Shown here one piece after another: positions 43,985-53,127 of a DNA stretch of 64,000 nucleotides (positions are counted from its first letter, which is position 1; the number at the start of each line of letters is the position of its first letter). Under the pieces are notes generated by a model that saw only the letters and a list, made by a program, of their open reading frames with translations, was not told where the DNA came from and made no database searches. The stretch lies in contig DATMRF010000144.1 in assembly GCA_035566435.1 (NCBI GenBank), positions 1 through 64,000 on the forward strand. Reading direction: 5' to 3'. The position numbers and the translations under genes are program-made. This DNA is from DATMRF01 sp035566435. GTDB taxonomy: Bacteria; Verrucomicrobiota; Verrucomicrobiia; Limisphaerales; UBA8199.

Positions 43985-44061
43985 CCACAACAAAACCCAA
44001 AGTCTATGAACCGATTACGGAAATGGGCGCGAGAGAACACTTAGACCACAAAGGTGAAAAG

Positions 44062-46077
44062 ATGAAATCCCAAGTTCGAGAAGCCGGCCAGGTAGGGCGC
44101 GCTGTCTCAGCGCGCCGCGGAGCGACCACTCCCATCCGACCACGCCGCGTTGCGGACGACGCGCCCCACCTTCGATGGCGCCCGTTAATGGTTGTGCTCA
44201 GTCTGGTCGTGGCCGGTGGCGGGGGCCTGTTGTTGACCGGCTGCGGCCAGGACCACAGTTCTGTGACCGAGGGCAAGGAGGAGCAGCTCTACACCTGCGG
44301 CATGCACCCGCAAGTCATCCAAAACAAGCCCGGGAATTGCCCCATTTGCGGCATGAAACTAACGGCGGCTCGCAAGCAGGCGGGGGCCAGGAGCAGTACC
44401 GCAACGCTGCCGGGCGAGCGCAGAATCAAGTTCTACAAATCCACGATGAACCCGGGCGAGGTACGGCCCACGCCCGGCAAAGATAGCATGGGCATGGATA
44501 TGGTGCCGGTTTATGAGGACCAAGCTGCTGGGCCCGAGGCGCAAACGATCGCCATAGATCCCGTGACCACCCAGACCATGGACATCCGCACCGCCGTCGT
44601 GCAGCGGGGGCCATTGCGGCGGACCATTCGCACGGTCGGCGTGATCGATTACGACGAAACCACTCTGGCCGAAGTCAGCACCAAGTTCCGAGGTTGGATC
44701 GAGAAGCTTTATGTCGATGCCACCGGGCAGCAAATGCATCGGGGCGAGCCGCTGTTCGAGATTTATTCCCCCGAACTTTACCTGGCGCAAACCGAATACC
44801 TCTTAACGCTCGATTCCTCGACCAATCAGGCGGGCGTGGCGGCAACCCTGCGCAAGACTGCCGCGATGACCAAGCTGCGATACTGGGACATCTCCGAGGA
44901 CCAAATCGCCGAACTGGAGCGGACGCGGACACCCAAGAAGACGCTGCGGATGCATGCGCCTCACGATGGCATCGTGGTCGAGAAATTGGTCGTCGAGGGC
45001 CAGATGGTCGAGCCCGGCATGAAACTCTACCGGCTGGCGGATCTCGCCACAGTCTGGATTCAAGCACAAGTGTATGAACAGGACCTGCCCTTCATCAAGC
45101 TCGGCCAGGAGGCCGTGGTCAGCCTGGCATCGCAGCCTGACCCGAAGTTCCGCGGGCGGGTGACCTATATCTACCCGACCGTGGATGAGAAGACCCGGAC
45201 GGCTCGGGTGCGCATGGAGTTCCACAACCCGGGTTACTTCCTCAAACCCGGCATGTACGCGACGGTCGAGATGTCCTCCGAACTTGCCCCCTCGGCCGTG
45301 CTGGTCGCGGACTCGGCGGTGCTGCGTAGCGGAGAAAAGAACACGGCGTTTGTCGAGCTGGACGAGGGACACTTCGAGCCAAGGACGCTGAGCCTGGGCG
45401 CGCGCTCCGAAGGCGGCTTTTACGAGGTGGTGAGCGGGCTCAAAGAAGGCGAACGGGTGGTCACTTCAGGGCAGTTCATGCTCGACTCGGAGAGCCAGTT
45501 GCGCGAGGCGATCCAGAAAATGCAGCGCCCGAGTGCGCCCGGAGAAGTCGTTCCGCCTGCCATGCCGGTTGTGCCAAGCATCGCGGCGGGCACCGGAACC
45601 AATCCGCCGATGGCCGTAGCCGAACCGGTCGTCTATATCTGCCCGATGCCCGAACACGTCTCCCTGGAGTACAATCATCCAGGTAAATGCCCGCTGTGCG
45701 GCATGACGCTGGTGCCGGTCGGACGTGAAATGCTTTCGCGCATCCAGCCCGGCGGGCAGCTGGAGTACTACACCTGCCCGATGCTGGAGCATAGCGACGT
45801 CCATCAGGACAAACCGGGTAAATGCCCGCGTTGCGGCATGACGCTGATTCCGGTCATGGTCCGCCCGAAGCCGGCCACGACGCCCGGCACGAACAACGGC
45901 GGCATGGTTATACCGCAAAAACTCTATACCTGCCCGATGGCCGAGCACGCCGACGTGGTTTCGGACAAGCCGGGCAGATGTCCGAAATGCGATATGCAGC
46001 TCGTGGAAACGACCACAGTGAATCACGGCGAAACCGCCGAAGCAAATTGGCGCCGGCAGCACGCCGCGGTGCCGTAA
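44062..46077 (+). CDS. cusB: CusB-family efflux adaptor with five putative metal-binding motifs
   Basis: A 671-residue periplasmic adaptor of an RND metal pump. ATG 44062 has a good aaggtg site. A lipoprotein signal with L-L-T-G-C61 follows, though the first 40 residues are Arg-rich and include sequence from the palindromic repeat at 44091-44116; ATG 44188 is an alternative start. Domains: a heavy-metal-binding motif at about 77-100 (Y-T-C-G-M-H-P ... C-P-I-C-G-M), the CusB N-terminal copper site at 123-152 (S-T-M-N-P ... D-S-M-G-M-D-M-V-P), the membrane-fusion barrel/hairpin core at 160-510, and three C-terminal motifs of type C-P-M ... C-P-x-C-x-M at about 526-553, 570-596 and 613-637. Typical CusB proteins have one to two. 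It lies three bases before cusA. Confidence 0.9.
   Translation: MKSQVREAGQVGRAVSARRGATTPIRPRRVADDAPHLRWRPLMVVLSLVVAGGGGLLLTGCGQDHSSVTEGKEEQLYTCGMHPQVIQNKPGNCPICGMKLTAARKQAGARSSTATLPGERRIKFYKSTMNPGEVRPTPGKDSMGMDMVPVYEDQAAGPEAQTIAIDPVTTQTMDIRTAVVQRGPLRRTIRTVGVIDYDETTLAEVSTKFRGWIEKLYVDATGQQMHRGEPLFEIYSPELYLAQTEYLLTLDSSTNQAGVAATLRKTAAMTKLRYWDISEDQIAELERTRTPKKTLRMHAPHDGIVVEKLVVEGQMVEPGMKLYRLADLATVWIQAQVYEQDLPFIKLGQEAVVSLASQPDPKFRGRVTYIYPTVDEKTRTARVRMEFHNPGYFLKPGMYATVEMSSELAPSAVLVADSAVLRSGEKNTAFVELDEGHFEPRTLSLGARSEGGFYEVVSGLKEGERVVTSGQFMLDSESQLREAIQKMQRPSAPGEVVPPAMPVVPSIAAGTGTNPPMAVAEPVVYICPMPEHVSLEYNHPGKCPLCGMTLVPVGREMLSRIQPGGQLEYYTCPMLEHSDVHQDKPGKCPRCGMTLIPVMVRPKPATTPGTNNGGMVIPQKLYTCPMAEHADVVSDKPGRCPKCDMQLVETTTVNHGETAEANWRRQHAAVP
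44091..44116. repeat. Palindromic repeat, ggtagggcgcgctg type, copy 2
   Basis: This 26-base unit is nearly identical to that at 30297-30323. It lies 30 bases after the likely start of the adaptor gene and is read in frame as G-R-A-V-S-A-R-R. Confidence 0.7.
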
Positions 46078-46080
46078 ACC

Positions 46081-49000
46081 ATGCTCACGCGCATCATAGA
46101 TTTTTCGCTCAAGAACAGGTTCATCGTTCTGCTGGCCACGATCGTGCTGGTCCTGGGTGGCGTTTACTCGCTCAAGAACATCCCACTGGACGCGATCCCT
46201 GACCAATCCGACGTGCAAGTCATCGTCTATACGGAGTGGCCGGGCCAGGCGCCGCAGATCGTGCAGGACCAGGTCACGTATCCGCTCACCACCAAGATGC
46301 TTTCGGTGCCCAGAGCGAAAGTCGTGCGCGGTTACTCCTTCTACGGATTTTCGTTCGTTTATATCATTTTCGAAGACGGCACCGATCCCTACTGGGCACG
46401 CAGCCGCGTGCTCGAGTACCTCAGTGGCCTGAGCGGACGCCTGCCGGCCGGGGTGTCGCCGAACCTCGGGCCGGATGCGACCGGCGTGGGCTGGGCCTTC
46501 ATGTATTCCATCAACTCCACCAACCGCGACCTGGCTGAACTCCGGTCCATGCAGGACTGGTACCTGCGCTACCAGTTGGCTTCGGTGGAGGGGGTGTCCG
46601 AGGTCGCCTCCGTCGGCGGCTTCGTCAAGCAATACCAGATCACCGTGGACCCGACCAAACTGCGCGCCTACAACCTGTCCATTTCGGAGGTGGCAATGGC
46701 CGTCAAGCGCAGCAACGGTGAAGTGGGCGGACGCTCCATCGAACTCTCCGAAAAGGAATTCATCCTCCGCGTCCGTGGCTACATCCGGAAAATCGAAGAC
46801 CTGCGCAAAATCGCCGTCGGCGTGGGCGATAAAGGAGTGCCCATTCTGCTCGGCCAGGTCGCCAACGTCGAACTTGGCCCGGACATGCGCCGCGGCATCG
46901 CTGAACTGAATGGGGAAGGTGAAACCGTCGCCGGTGTGGTCGTCGTGCGCTACGGCGCAAACGCCCGCCAGGTCATTCTCGATGTAAAGAAGAGGCTGGA
47001 CCAAGCCATGAAGGGCCTGCCGGCGGACGTGCAATACACCGTTGTCTATGACCGTAGTGCCCTGATCCAGCGCGCGGTCAAAACGCTCGAGGAGAAGCTG
47101 ATCGAGGAAAGCATCGTCGTCGCCCTGGTATGCATCGCCTTCCTCATGCACCTGCGCAGCGCGTTTGTCGCCATTCTCATCCTGCCCATCGCCGTGCTCA
47201 TGTCTTTCCTGGTCATGTTCGGCCAGGGCATCAGCTCGAACATCATGTCACTCGGCGGCATCGCCATCGCCATCGGCGCAATGGTGGATGCGGTCATCAT
47301 CATGATCGAGAACGCCCACAAACACATGGAGCACGACCAGGGAAAGAAGCCCCACTGGGACATCATCCGTGACGCCTCAATCGAAGTGGGGCCGACGCTG
47401 TTCTACTCGCTGCTGGTTATTACGGTGTCGTTCATCCCGGTGTTCACGCTCCAGGCGCAGGAAGGGCGCCTGTTCAAGCCGTTGGCTTTCACCAAAACCT
47501 ACTCCATGGGAGCAGCCGCGCTGCTCTCGATCACCCTTGCCCCGATTCTCATGGGCTTCTTCGTTCGCGGAAAAATTCCGTCTGAAGAAAAGAATCCCAT
47601 CAATCGCTTCCTCATCTGGCTCTACCATCCGGTAATTGATTTCGTCATCAAATGGCGCTGGCCGGTTATCTTCACCGCCGCCGGTCTAATCGTTTGGGTG
47701 TTCTTCCCCTGGAACAATCTCGCCGCGCACCTCCTGCCCGACGGCAAAGTCAAGGAATGGGCATTTAACGCCGGAAAGTTTTTCCCTTACGAAAACATCG
47801 GTTCGGAATACATGCCGCCGCTGTATGAAGGGGACCTGCTCTACATGCCAACCACCTTCCCTGGCATTTCTCCCACCAAGGCTCGCGAAGTTCTCCAGAC
47901 CACCGACAAGATCATTCGCCGGTTCCCTGAGATCCACCACGTCTTCGGCAAAATAGGCCGCGCGGAAACGGCTACCGACCCCGCTCCCTTCGACATGGTC
48001 GAGACCACCATCATGCTCAAGCCCGAAGAAGAGTGGCCGGTGGTGGACATCAAAGACGACGCCGGCAAAATCATCGCCCACCGCCGCCGCACGCCCGACG
48101 AACTGATCGACGTGATGAACGCCGCCGTCCAAATCCCCGGCCTCAACAATGCCTGGACCATGCCCATCAAGACTCGCATCGACATGCTGGCCACCGGCAT
48201 CAAGACCCCCGTCGGTATCAAGGTGGCCGGACCCGACCTCGCCGAGCTGGAGCGTGTCGCCTCGGAGATCGAGGCCGTGGTCAAGGCTGTCCCTGGCACA
48301 CTCAGCGCCTTTGCCGAGCGCACCATGGGCGGCAATTATATAGAGTTCAATATCGACCGCGATGCCATCGCCCGCTACGGCCTGACCGTCGGCGACGTCC
48401 AGGACGTGCTCGAAGTCGCCCTGGGCGGCATGCCCTTGACCACGACGGTCGAGGGACTCGAGCGCTATGCGGTCAACCTTCGCTACAGCCGTGATTTCCG
48501 CGAGAACCTTGGCGCCCTGCGCGAGATCGTCGTGCCCACTCGCACGGGCGCGCAAATACCCCTGGGCCAATTGGCCAAAATCGAAACCGTCCATGCGCCG
48601 ATGGGTATCAAGAGTGAGGCGGCCGTGCCCAACGCCTGGATTTATGTGGATGTCAAAGGCATCGACATCGGCACCTACGTCCAAATGGCCATGCGCGCTG
48701 TGAACGAGGCCGTCGCCAAAGGCGCCATCAACCTGCCCAGTGGCTACAATATTTTCTGGAGCGGCCAGTACGAATATATGCTCCGTTCCCAGCAGCGACT
48801 GATGATGGTTGTGCCGCTCACCCTCCTGCTGATCATCCTGATCATTTACCTCAATACTCACTCGGCCATCAAGACCGCTATCGTGATGCTGGCCGTGCCG
48901 TTCTCCCTGGTGGGGGCCATTGGCATTCTCGCGCTCCTGCACTACAACTTAAGCGTGGCCGTCTGGGTCGGCATCATCGCTTTGGCCGGCCTCGACGCCG

Positions 49001-49332
49001 AAACGGGAGTCGTCATGCTCCTCTACCTCGACCTGGCCTATGCCCAGTGGACCAAAGACGGGAAAATGCGCAACGTTGCCGACCTGCGCGATGCCATCTA
49101 TCACGGAGCCGTCAAGCGCGTCCGCCCCAAAGCCATGACCGCCTGCGTTATCATTGCCGGCCTGGCGCCCATTCTCTGGAGCCACGGCACCGGCGCCGAT
49201 GTGATGAAACGCATCGCCACCCCAATGGTCGGCGGTGTGGTGACTTCAACCATCATGGAACTGGCAGTGTACCCGGCGATTTATTACATCTGGCGCGGGT
49301 GGCGGATGGCGGAAGTGAAACAGGATGCGTGA
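46081..49332 (+). CDS. cusA: CusA-family RND metal efflux pump (Cu/Ag class)
   Basis: A 1083-residue inner-membrane proton antiporter. The class-specific stretch G-F-S-F-V-Y-I-I-F-E-D-G-T-D-P-Y-W-A-R-S-R-V-L-E-Y-L and L-P-A-G-V-S-P are present (the stretch is split here; 46346-46455). The fourth helix reads G-A-M-V-D403-A-V-I-I-M-I-E-N-A-H, the pattern of monovalent Cu/Ag pumps rather than Co/Ni/Zn pumps. Met residues M694 and M702 (W-T-M-P-I-K-T-R-I-D-M) lie in the periplasmic cleft region where E. coli CusA uses Met ligands. Twelve membrane helices and two large periplasmic loops are visible. It ends the operon, which as a whole is regulated by a Cnr-like sigma module. Confidence 0.95.
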   Translation: MLTRIIDFSLKNRFIVLLATIVLVLGGVYSLKNIPLDAIPDQSDVQVIVYTEWPGQAPQIVQDQVTYPLTTKMLSVPRAKVVRGYSFYGFSFVYIIFEDGTDPYWARSRVLEYLSGLSGRLPAGVSPNLGPDATGVGWAFMYSINSTNRDLAELRSMQDWYLRYQLASVEGVSEVASVGGFVKQYQITVDPTKLRAYNLSISEVAMAVKRSNGEVGGRSIELSEKEFILRVRGYIRKIEDLRKIAVGVGDKGVPILLGQVANVELGPDMRRGIAELNGEGETVAGVVVVRYGANARQVILDVKKRLDQAMKGLPADVQYTVVYDRSALIQRAVKTLEEKLIEESIVVALVCIAFLMHLRSAFVAILILPIAVLMSFLVMFGQGISSNIMSLGGIAIAIGAMVDAVIIMIENAHKHMEHDQGKKPHWDIIRDASIEVGPTLFYSLLVITVSFIPVFTLQAQEGRLFKPLAFTKTYSMGAAALLSITLAPILMGFFVRGKIPSEEKNPINRFLIWLYHPVIDFVIKWRWPVIFTAAGLIVWVFFPWNNLAAHLLPDGKVKEWAFNAGKFFPYENIGSEYMPPLYEGDLLYMPTTFPGISPTKAREVLQTTDKIIRRFPEIHHVFGKIGRAETATDPAPFDMVETTIMLKPEEEWPVVDIKDDAGKIIAHRRRTPDELIDVMNAAVQIPGLNNAWTMPIKTRIDMLATGIKTPVGIKVAGPDLAELERVASEIEAVVKAVPGTLSAFAERTMGGNYIEFNIDRDAIARYGLTVGDVQDVLEVALGGMPLTTTVEGLERYAVNLRYSRDFRENLGALREIVVPTRTGAQIPLGQLAKIETVHAPMGIKSEAAVPNAWIYVDVKGIDIGTYVQMAMRAVNEAVAKGAINLPSGYNIFWSGQYEYMLRSQQRLMMVVPLTLLLIILIIYLNTHSAIKTAIVMLAVPFSLVGAIGILALLHYNLSVAVWVGIIALAGLDAETGVVMLLYLDLAYAQWTKDGKMRNVADLRDAIYHGAVKRVRPKAMTACVIIAGLAPILWSHGTGADVMKRIATPMVGGVVTSTIMELAVYPAIYYIWRGWRMAEVKQDA

Positions 49333-49740
49333 CGCGTGAAACATGAAGGGTTTGCCTTCTGCGCATTGCAATAGTCGAAATTGTTTGCAAGCTGCGAGTG
49401 TCCTCACACTCTGAGTACCTCGCGAAGCGTTTGGAGTGCGCCGGCAGAGCGCAGCGGCGACGGCGCTTTGGTTTCCGGCGGATCCGATTTGTTCGTTCGC
49501 AATATCGTTTTCGTGCTTACCGGTTCAACCCAAAAGCGAAAGCGGTGTCGCGCTCCGCTTGCCACCACACTCCACACGCTTCGCGCGGTTCGGCTACCTC
49601 CTCCCGACTCTTCATCTTTTGAAGAATTTTTCTGTCTCTTCTTTCTGTTTAGTTACGGCTCCGCTGCGCTGAGACAGCACGCGCTATCACAGTCATCCAT
49701 GGCTGGAAGATTCCCATCAGGAGCCGAGGCTCGGGAAGGC
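49333..49740. other. Intergenic region with a long imperfect hairpin
   Basis: No gene is supported. The region between the convergent cusA and nadE genes is mostly occupied by the inverted repeat at 49412-49600, with a degenerate copy of the gcgctgagacagcgcgc-type palindrome near 49666-49690. Confidence 0.55.
49412..49600. repeat. Long imperfect inverted repeat
   Basis: The left part (49412-49470) and right part (49534-49600) are imperfect reverse complements. Matching blocks include cgaagcg/cgcttcg, ggagtg/cactcc and gcgcttt/aaagcg. Its position between 3' ends suggests a bidirectional transcription end or a non-autonomous element. Confidence 0.55.
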
Positions 49741-51867
49741 CTATCCTCGCTTGCCGTGCTTTCCGGCACTGCTGCGCGGCGTAGGTGTTTCCTTGGCGGT
49801 CTCACCCGGCACGTTTTCGCGCAATTCCTTCAACCAAACCTCCGCCTCCGAATCGCTCGGCGCGCGCCAATCCCCACGCGGCGAGAGCGACCCGCCTGAA
49901 CCAACCTTCGGTCCGTTCGGAACCGCCGACCGCTTGAACTGACTGATTTCGAAAAACCGATACACAAACACTTCGAGCCATTTTTTAATCGTCGGCAGGT
50001 CGTAGGCATTCCGCTTTTGCGGCGGCAACAAATCCGGCCAGTCGCCTCGTTTTTTGTCGCCCCACGCGTGCGCGGCCAGGAACGCCACTTTGCTCGGCCG
50101 AAAACCGTACCGCGTAATGAAGTACAGATTGAAGTCCTGTAATTCATACGGCCCGACGGTTTCCGCCGTCTTTTGGGCTGGGCGCGCCGAGTCGCCAGCC
50201 GCATGCGGAACCAGCTCGGGGGAAATCTCCGTATCGAGGATGGCTTGCAGCGTCGTGTTCGTTGCGGGATCGAACTGCTTCGACGAAATCACCCAGCGAA
50301 TCAGGTACTGGATGAGGGTTTTCGAAACCGATACGTTTACGTTGTAGTGGGACATGTGGTCGCCGACACCGTAAGTCATCCAGCCAAGGGCCAGCTCACT
50401 CAAGTCGCCGGTCCCGAGCACGAGCCCCTGGTTCAGGTTTGCGAGGCGAAAGAGATGCGACGTCCGTTCGCCCGCCTGGACGTTCTCGAAGGTGACATCA
50501 TACACCTGCTCCCCGCGGGAATACGGGTGGCCGATGTCCTTGAACATCTGCTCGCACGCGGGGCGGATGTCGATCTCGCCGGCCGTGACGCCGAGCGCCT
50601 GCATCAAGTTGCGCGCGTTAGTGAGCGTCAGGTTGCTGGTCGCAAAACCCGGCATGGTGTAGGCCAGGATGTTCTTTCGCGGCAGGCCCATCCGGTCCAT
50701 CGCCTTCGCGGCGACAATAAGCGTCTGGGTCGAGTCCAGGCCGCCCGAGATGCCGATGACCACCCGCTTGGTCCCGGTGCTGGCCAGCCGTTTCAGCAGG
50801 CCATGGACCTGGATGTTGTAAGCCTCGTAACAGCGCTGGTCGCGCTCGCGCGGGTCGCTCGGCACATAAGGAAACCGGGCAATTTTTCGTTGGAGCGGAA
50901 TTTCGCCTTCAGGCAGGCGAAAATCGAACCGGATGTGGCGCATCGCCTCGACGCGCTCACGGTGATCGCTGGTGGCGTCGTTGAAGCTGGTCAGACGCAT
51001 CCGGTCTTGCAGCAACCTTTCAAGATCGATGTCCGCCGTGATCATTTGCTCGCGGTCGGCGAAACGTTCAGCCTCGGCCAGCAAGTCATTGTTCTCGTAA
51101 ATGAGCGCGTGCCCGTCCCACGCCAGGTCCGTCGTCGATTCGCCCGGGCCGGCGGCCGAATACAGGTAAGCGGCGATGCATTTGCCAGACTGCGACGCGC
51201 AAAGGTTCCGCCGATATTCGGCCTTCCCGATGGTGATGTTGCTCGCGGACAAGTTTACGAGCACCGTCGCGCCGGCTAGCGCGGCGTAGGTGCTCGGCGG
51301 AATCGGCGTCCAGACGTCTTCGCAAATCTCGGCGTGAACCGTAAACCCCTCGACGTTCGCGGCTTCAAAAATCAAATCGCTGCCGAAAGCCACTCGCTCG
51401 CCCAGCAAAGTCACTTCCCGGCTGACCGCATGGCGGCCCGACGTGAATTGCCGTTTCTCGTAGAATTCGCGGTAATTCGGCAGGTAAGTCTTGGGCACGA
51501 CGCCGAGGACGCGTCCGCGATAAATCACCACCGCGCAATTGAACAACTTCGCATCGAACCGCAGCGGCGCGCCGACGATCAGCAACGGAGTGAGCGCTTC
51601 GCTTTCCTTCACCAGGCGCGCGAGCGCAGCCTTGGTGGCTTCCAACAACGCATCCTGGTGGAACAAATCCTCGTTCGAGTAAGCGGAGATGCCCAGTTCC
51701 GGAAAGAGCGCGACGGCAACCTGCGCCGCGGAAGCCTCCCGTGCCAGCTCCATCGTGCGCTCCGTGTTGAACTCCGGGTCCGCCACGCGCAACGAGGGAA
51801 TGCACACGGCCGCCCTGACAAACCCGTGTGAGTAGATTGAATTAAACCGCTCACGCATCGGTATCAA
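49741..51867 (-). CDS. nadE: Glutamine-dependent NAD+ synthetase
   Basis: A 708-residue two-domain enzyme that converts nicotinic acid adenine dinucleotide to NAD+ using glutamine. The N-terminal nitrilase-type glutaminase domain has the triad E57 (F-P-E-L-G), K126 (P-K-T-Y-L-P-N-Y) and C182 (E-I-C-E-D-V-W). The synthetase domain has the P-loop S374-G-G-L-D-S379, with L-G-T-G-D-L-S-E-L-A-L-G-W further on. The length fits the fused bacterial form. The start at 51867 gives M-I-P-M-R-E; ATG at residue 4 is possible. A short basic tail (K-H-G-K-R-G) ends it. Confidence 0.95.
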   Translation of the reverse strand: MIPMRERFNSIYSHGFVRAAVCIPSLRVADPEFNTERTMELAREASAAQVAVALFPELGISAYSNEDLFHQDALLEATKAALARLVKESEALTPLLIVGAPLRFDAKLFNCAVVIYRGRVLGVVPKTYLPNYREFYEKRQFTSGRHAVSREVTLLGERVAFGSDLIFEAANVEGFTVHAEICEDVWTPIPPSTYAALAGATVLVNLSASNITIGKAEYRRNLCASQSGKCIAAYLYSAAGPGESTTDLAWDGHALIYENNDLLAEAERFADREQMITADIDLERLLQDRMRLTSFNDATSDHRERVEAMRHIRFDFRLPEGEIPLQRKIARFPYVPSDPRERDQRCYEAYNIQVHGLLKRLASTGTKRVVIGISGGLDSTQTLIVAAKAMDRMGLPRKNILAYTMPGFATSNLTLTNARNLMQALGVTAGEIDIRPACEQMFKDIGHPYSRGEQVYDVTFENVQAGERTSHLFRLANLNQGLVLGTGDLSELALGWMTYGVGDHMSHYNVNVSVSKTLIQYLIRWVISSKQFDPATNTTLQAILDTEISPELVPHAAGDSARPAQKTAETVGPYELQDFNLYFITRYGFRPSKVAFLAAHAWGDKKRGDWPDLLPPQKRNAYDLPTIKKWLEVFVYRFFEISQFKRSAVPNGPKVGSGGSLSPRGDWRAPSDSEAEVWLKELRENVPGETAKETPTPRSSAGKHGKRG

Positions 51868-52000
51868 TTACTCGAAAACTCGCGGCGTTCCAATGCCAAA
51901 GTGGTTCCCGCCATAGGGACGGTTGATAACCTTCACCCCGCCCGATTCCCACCATGGGCAGACACGCCAAGCCGCTTTGGCGGCTTGGGGTCGTTGTAGG

Positions 52001-52624
52001 TTAGGACATTCTTTCAAGGGCCTGGCGCGCCTGGGCGGCGGTCATCGGCTTATTGTAAAAGGAGGACCCGGGCCGCTGCTTCCGGCCGCCCTCGCGCAAG
52101 GAGCCGGTATCCACCGGGGCGAAGCCGATCTCATCAATGAGTTTGGAAACCACAGCTTTGGCCTCGGCATCATCCCCCGCCAGGAACAGCACGAGGCGCT
52201 CTTTTCCGGGCGCGCGAGCTTCGGTCGCCAGCGTATGGTAGTACATCGTGTTGAAGGCCTTGACCACGCGTGCGCCCGGGAGACGCCGCGCCACTTCGTC
52301 GCTGGATAGTTTGTCTCCGAGGTCCATAATCTCTCCGTCGGCTGAATAGGGATTCATGGCGTCAATGACGATTTTCCCGGCCACCGACTGCAGCCCAGGC
52401 CACGCTTCGGGGGTCCGCCACGGCACCGCCAGCAACACGACTTCACCGAATTTCGCGGCTTCCTCGGCCGTCATGGCGCTGGCGTTCGGACCGATGGATT
52501 TGACCAGCCCGGCCAGCGACGCCGGTCCGCGCGAATTGCTCAGGCCGACCTGATGACCGGCCTTGGCGAAATGCCGCGCCAGCGTCGCGCCGATGTTTCC
52601 TGACCCGAGTATGCCAATTTTCAT
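52001..52624 (-). CDS. NADP-binding reductase of the F420-dependent NADP oxidoreductase family
   Basis: A 207-residue protein with an N-terminal Rossmann fold (M-K-I-G-I-L-G-S-G-N-I-G), the NADP-type S-N-S-R-G after strand two, and V-V-L-L-A-V-P-W. The middle (V-I-D-A-M-N-P-Y and V-K-A-F-N-T-M) matches the NADPH-dependent F420 reductase family. Most bacterial members in organisms without F420 use other substrates, so the cofactor partner is open. The start is clear. It is a single gene, 133 bases beyond the nadE start, on the same strand. Confidence 0.8.
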   Translation of the reverse strand: MKIGILGSGNIGATLARHFAKAGHQVGLSNSRGPASLAGLVKSIGPNASAMTAEEAAKFGEVVLLAVPWRTPEAWPGLQSVAGKIVIDAMNPYSADGEIMDLGDKLSSDEVARRLPGARVVKAFNTMYYHTLATEARAPGKERLVLFLAGDDAEAKAVVSKLIDEIGFAPVDTGSLREGGRKQRPGSSFYNKPMTAAQARQALERMS

Positions 52625-52762
52625 AAATGATCCTTTGTCAGTTCATCCTCAACCCTGCCCATGAAGCGTAGCACGGATTTTTGGTTTAACCGCGGATTTC
52701 ACAGCTGGCGCGGATGGGATAAGAGGAAACGCTCCTGTGCTGCGGCAGTTCGGCCGGAGTTT

Positions 52763-52895
52763 AACGCGAAGACGCAAAGGCGCTAAGAAATGATGTCTTG
52801 TTCGGGCTGGCGGCAATCACCTCAAGGCGACCAATCTTCGTGGCGCAAGGCTCAAGGTCCATCTTTGCGCCTTCGCTCCTTTGCGTCTTTGCGTT
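52763..52895. repeat. Inverted repeat, acgcaaagacgcaaagg type
   Basis: Arms at 52763-52787 and 52871-52895 pair with few mismatches around an 83-base loop. The gap 52625-52916 contains no gene. Confidence 0.6.
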
Positions 52896-52916
52896 GAATT
52901 TCTCCTGCGTGAACTG

Positions 52917-53123
52917 CTAAGTCGCGTCGGCGTCCGTTCCAGACTCCAGCCTTCCGCGGTCTCCCTTTGGACTCCCGGCGGACCCTTTTCGTTTCGCGAC
53001 GGCCTGCTTGAGGACGTACTCGATCTGGCCGTTGACGCTGCGCAACTCATCCGCCGCCCAGGCTTCGAGCTCCGCCCAAAGCCCGGGCTCCATCCGCAAC
53101 AAAAACGCCTTTCGTTCCGCCAT
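52917..53123 (-). CDS. Small ribbon-helix-helix-like protein paired with the SPFH gene
   Basis: A 68-residue protein: M-A-E-R-K-A-F-L-L-R-M-E-P-G-L-W-A-E-L-E-A-W-A, then N-G-Q-I-E-Y-V-L-K-Q-A-V, resembles Arc/CopG-type beta-helix-helix DNA-binding domains (beta strand with K-A-F-L-L-R, then two helices). A polar tail of about 20 residues follows. ATG 53123 lies four bases after the SPFH stop codon, so the two are co-transcribed. It could be a regulator of the operon or an adaptor; no toxin partner is seen. Confidence 0.65.
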   Translation of the reverse strand: MAERKAFLLRMEPGLWAELEAWAADELRSVNGQIEYVLKQAVAKRKGSAGSPKGDRGRLESGTDADAT

Positions 53124-53127
53124 GGAA

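Noticed and set aside
45466..47151. A 561-codon open frame on the minus strand opposite the efflux genes
   Set aside because: It lies antisense to cusB and cusA, has His/Asp-rich composition typical of reversed high-GC coding sequence, and shows no domain.
47686..48942. A 418-codon minus-strand frame opposite cusA
   Set aside because: Gly/Asp/His-rich shadow of a conserved pump domain.
46081..49332. Assigning the pump to the Co/Ni (CnrA) class because of the Cnr-like regulators
   Set aside because: The fourth-helix and periplasmic signatures fit the Cu/Ag class, so pump specificity was called from its own sequence.
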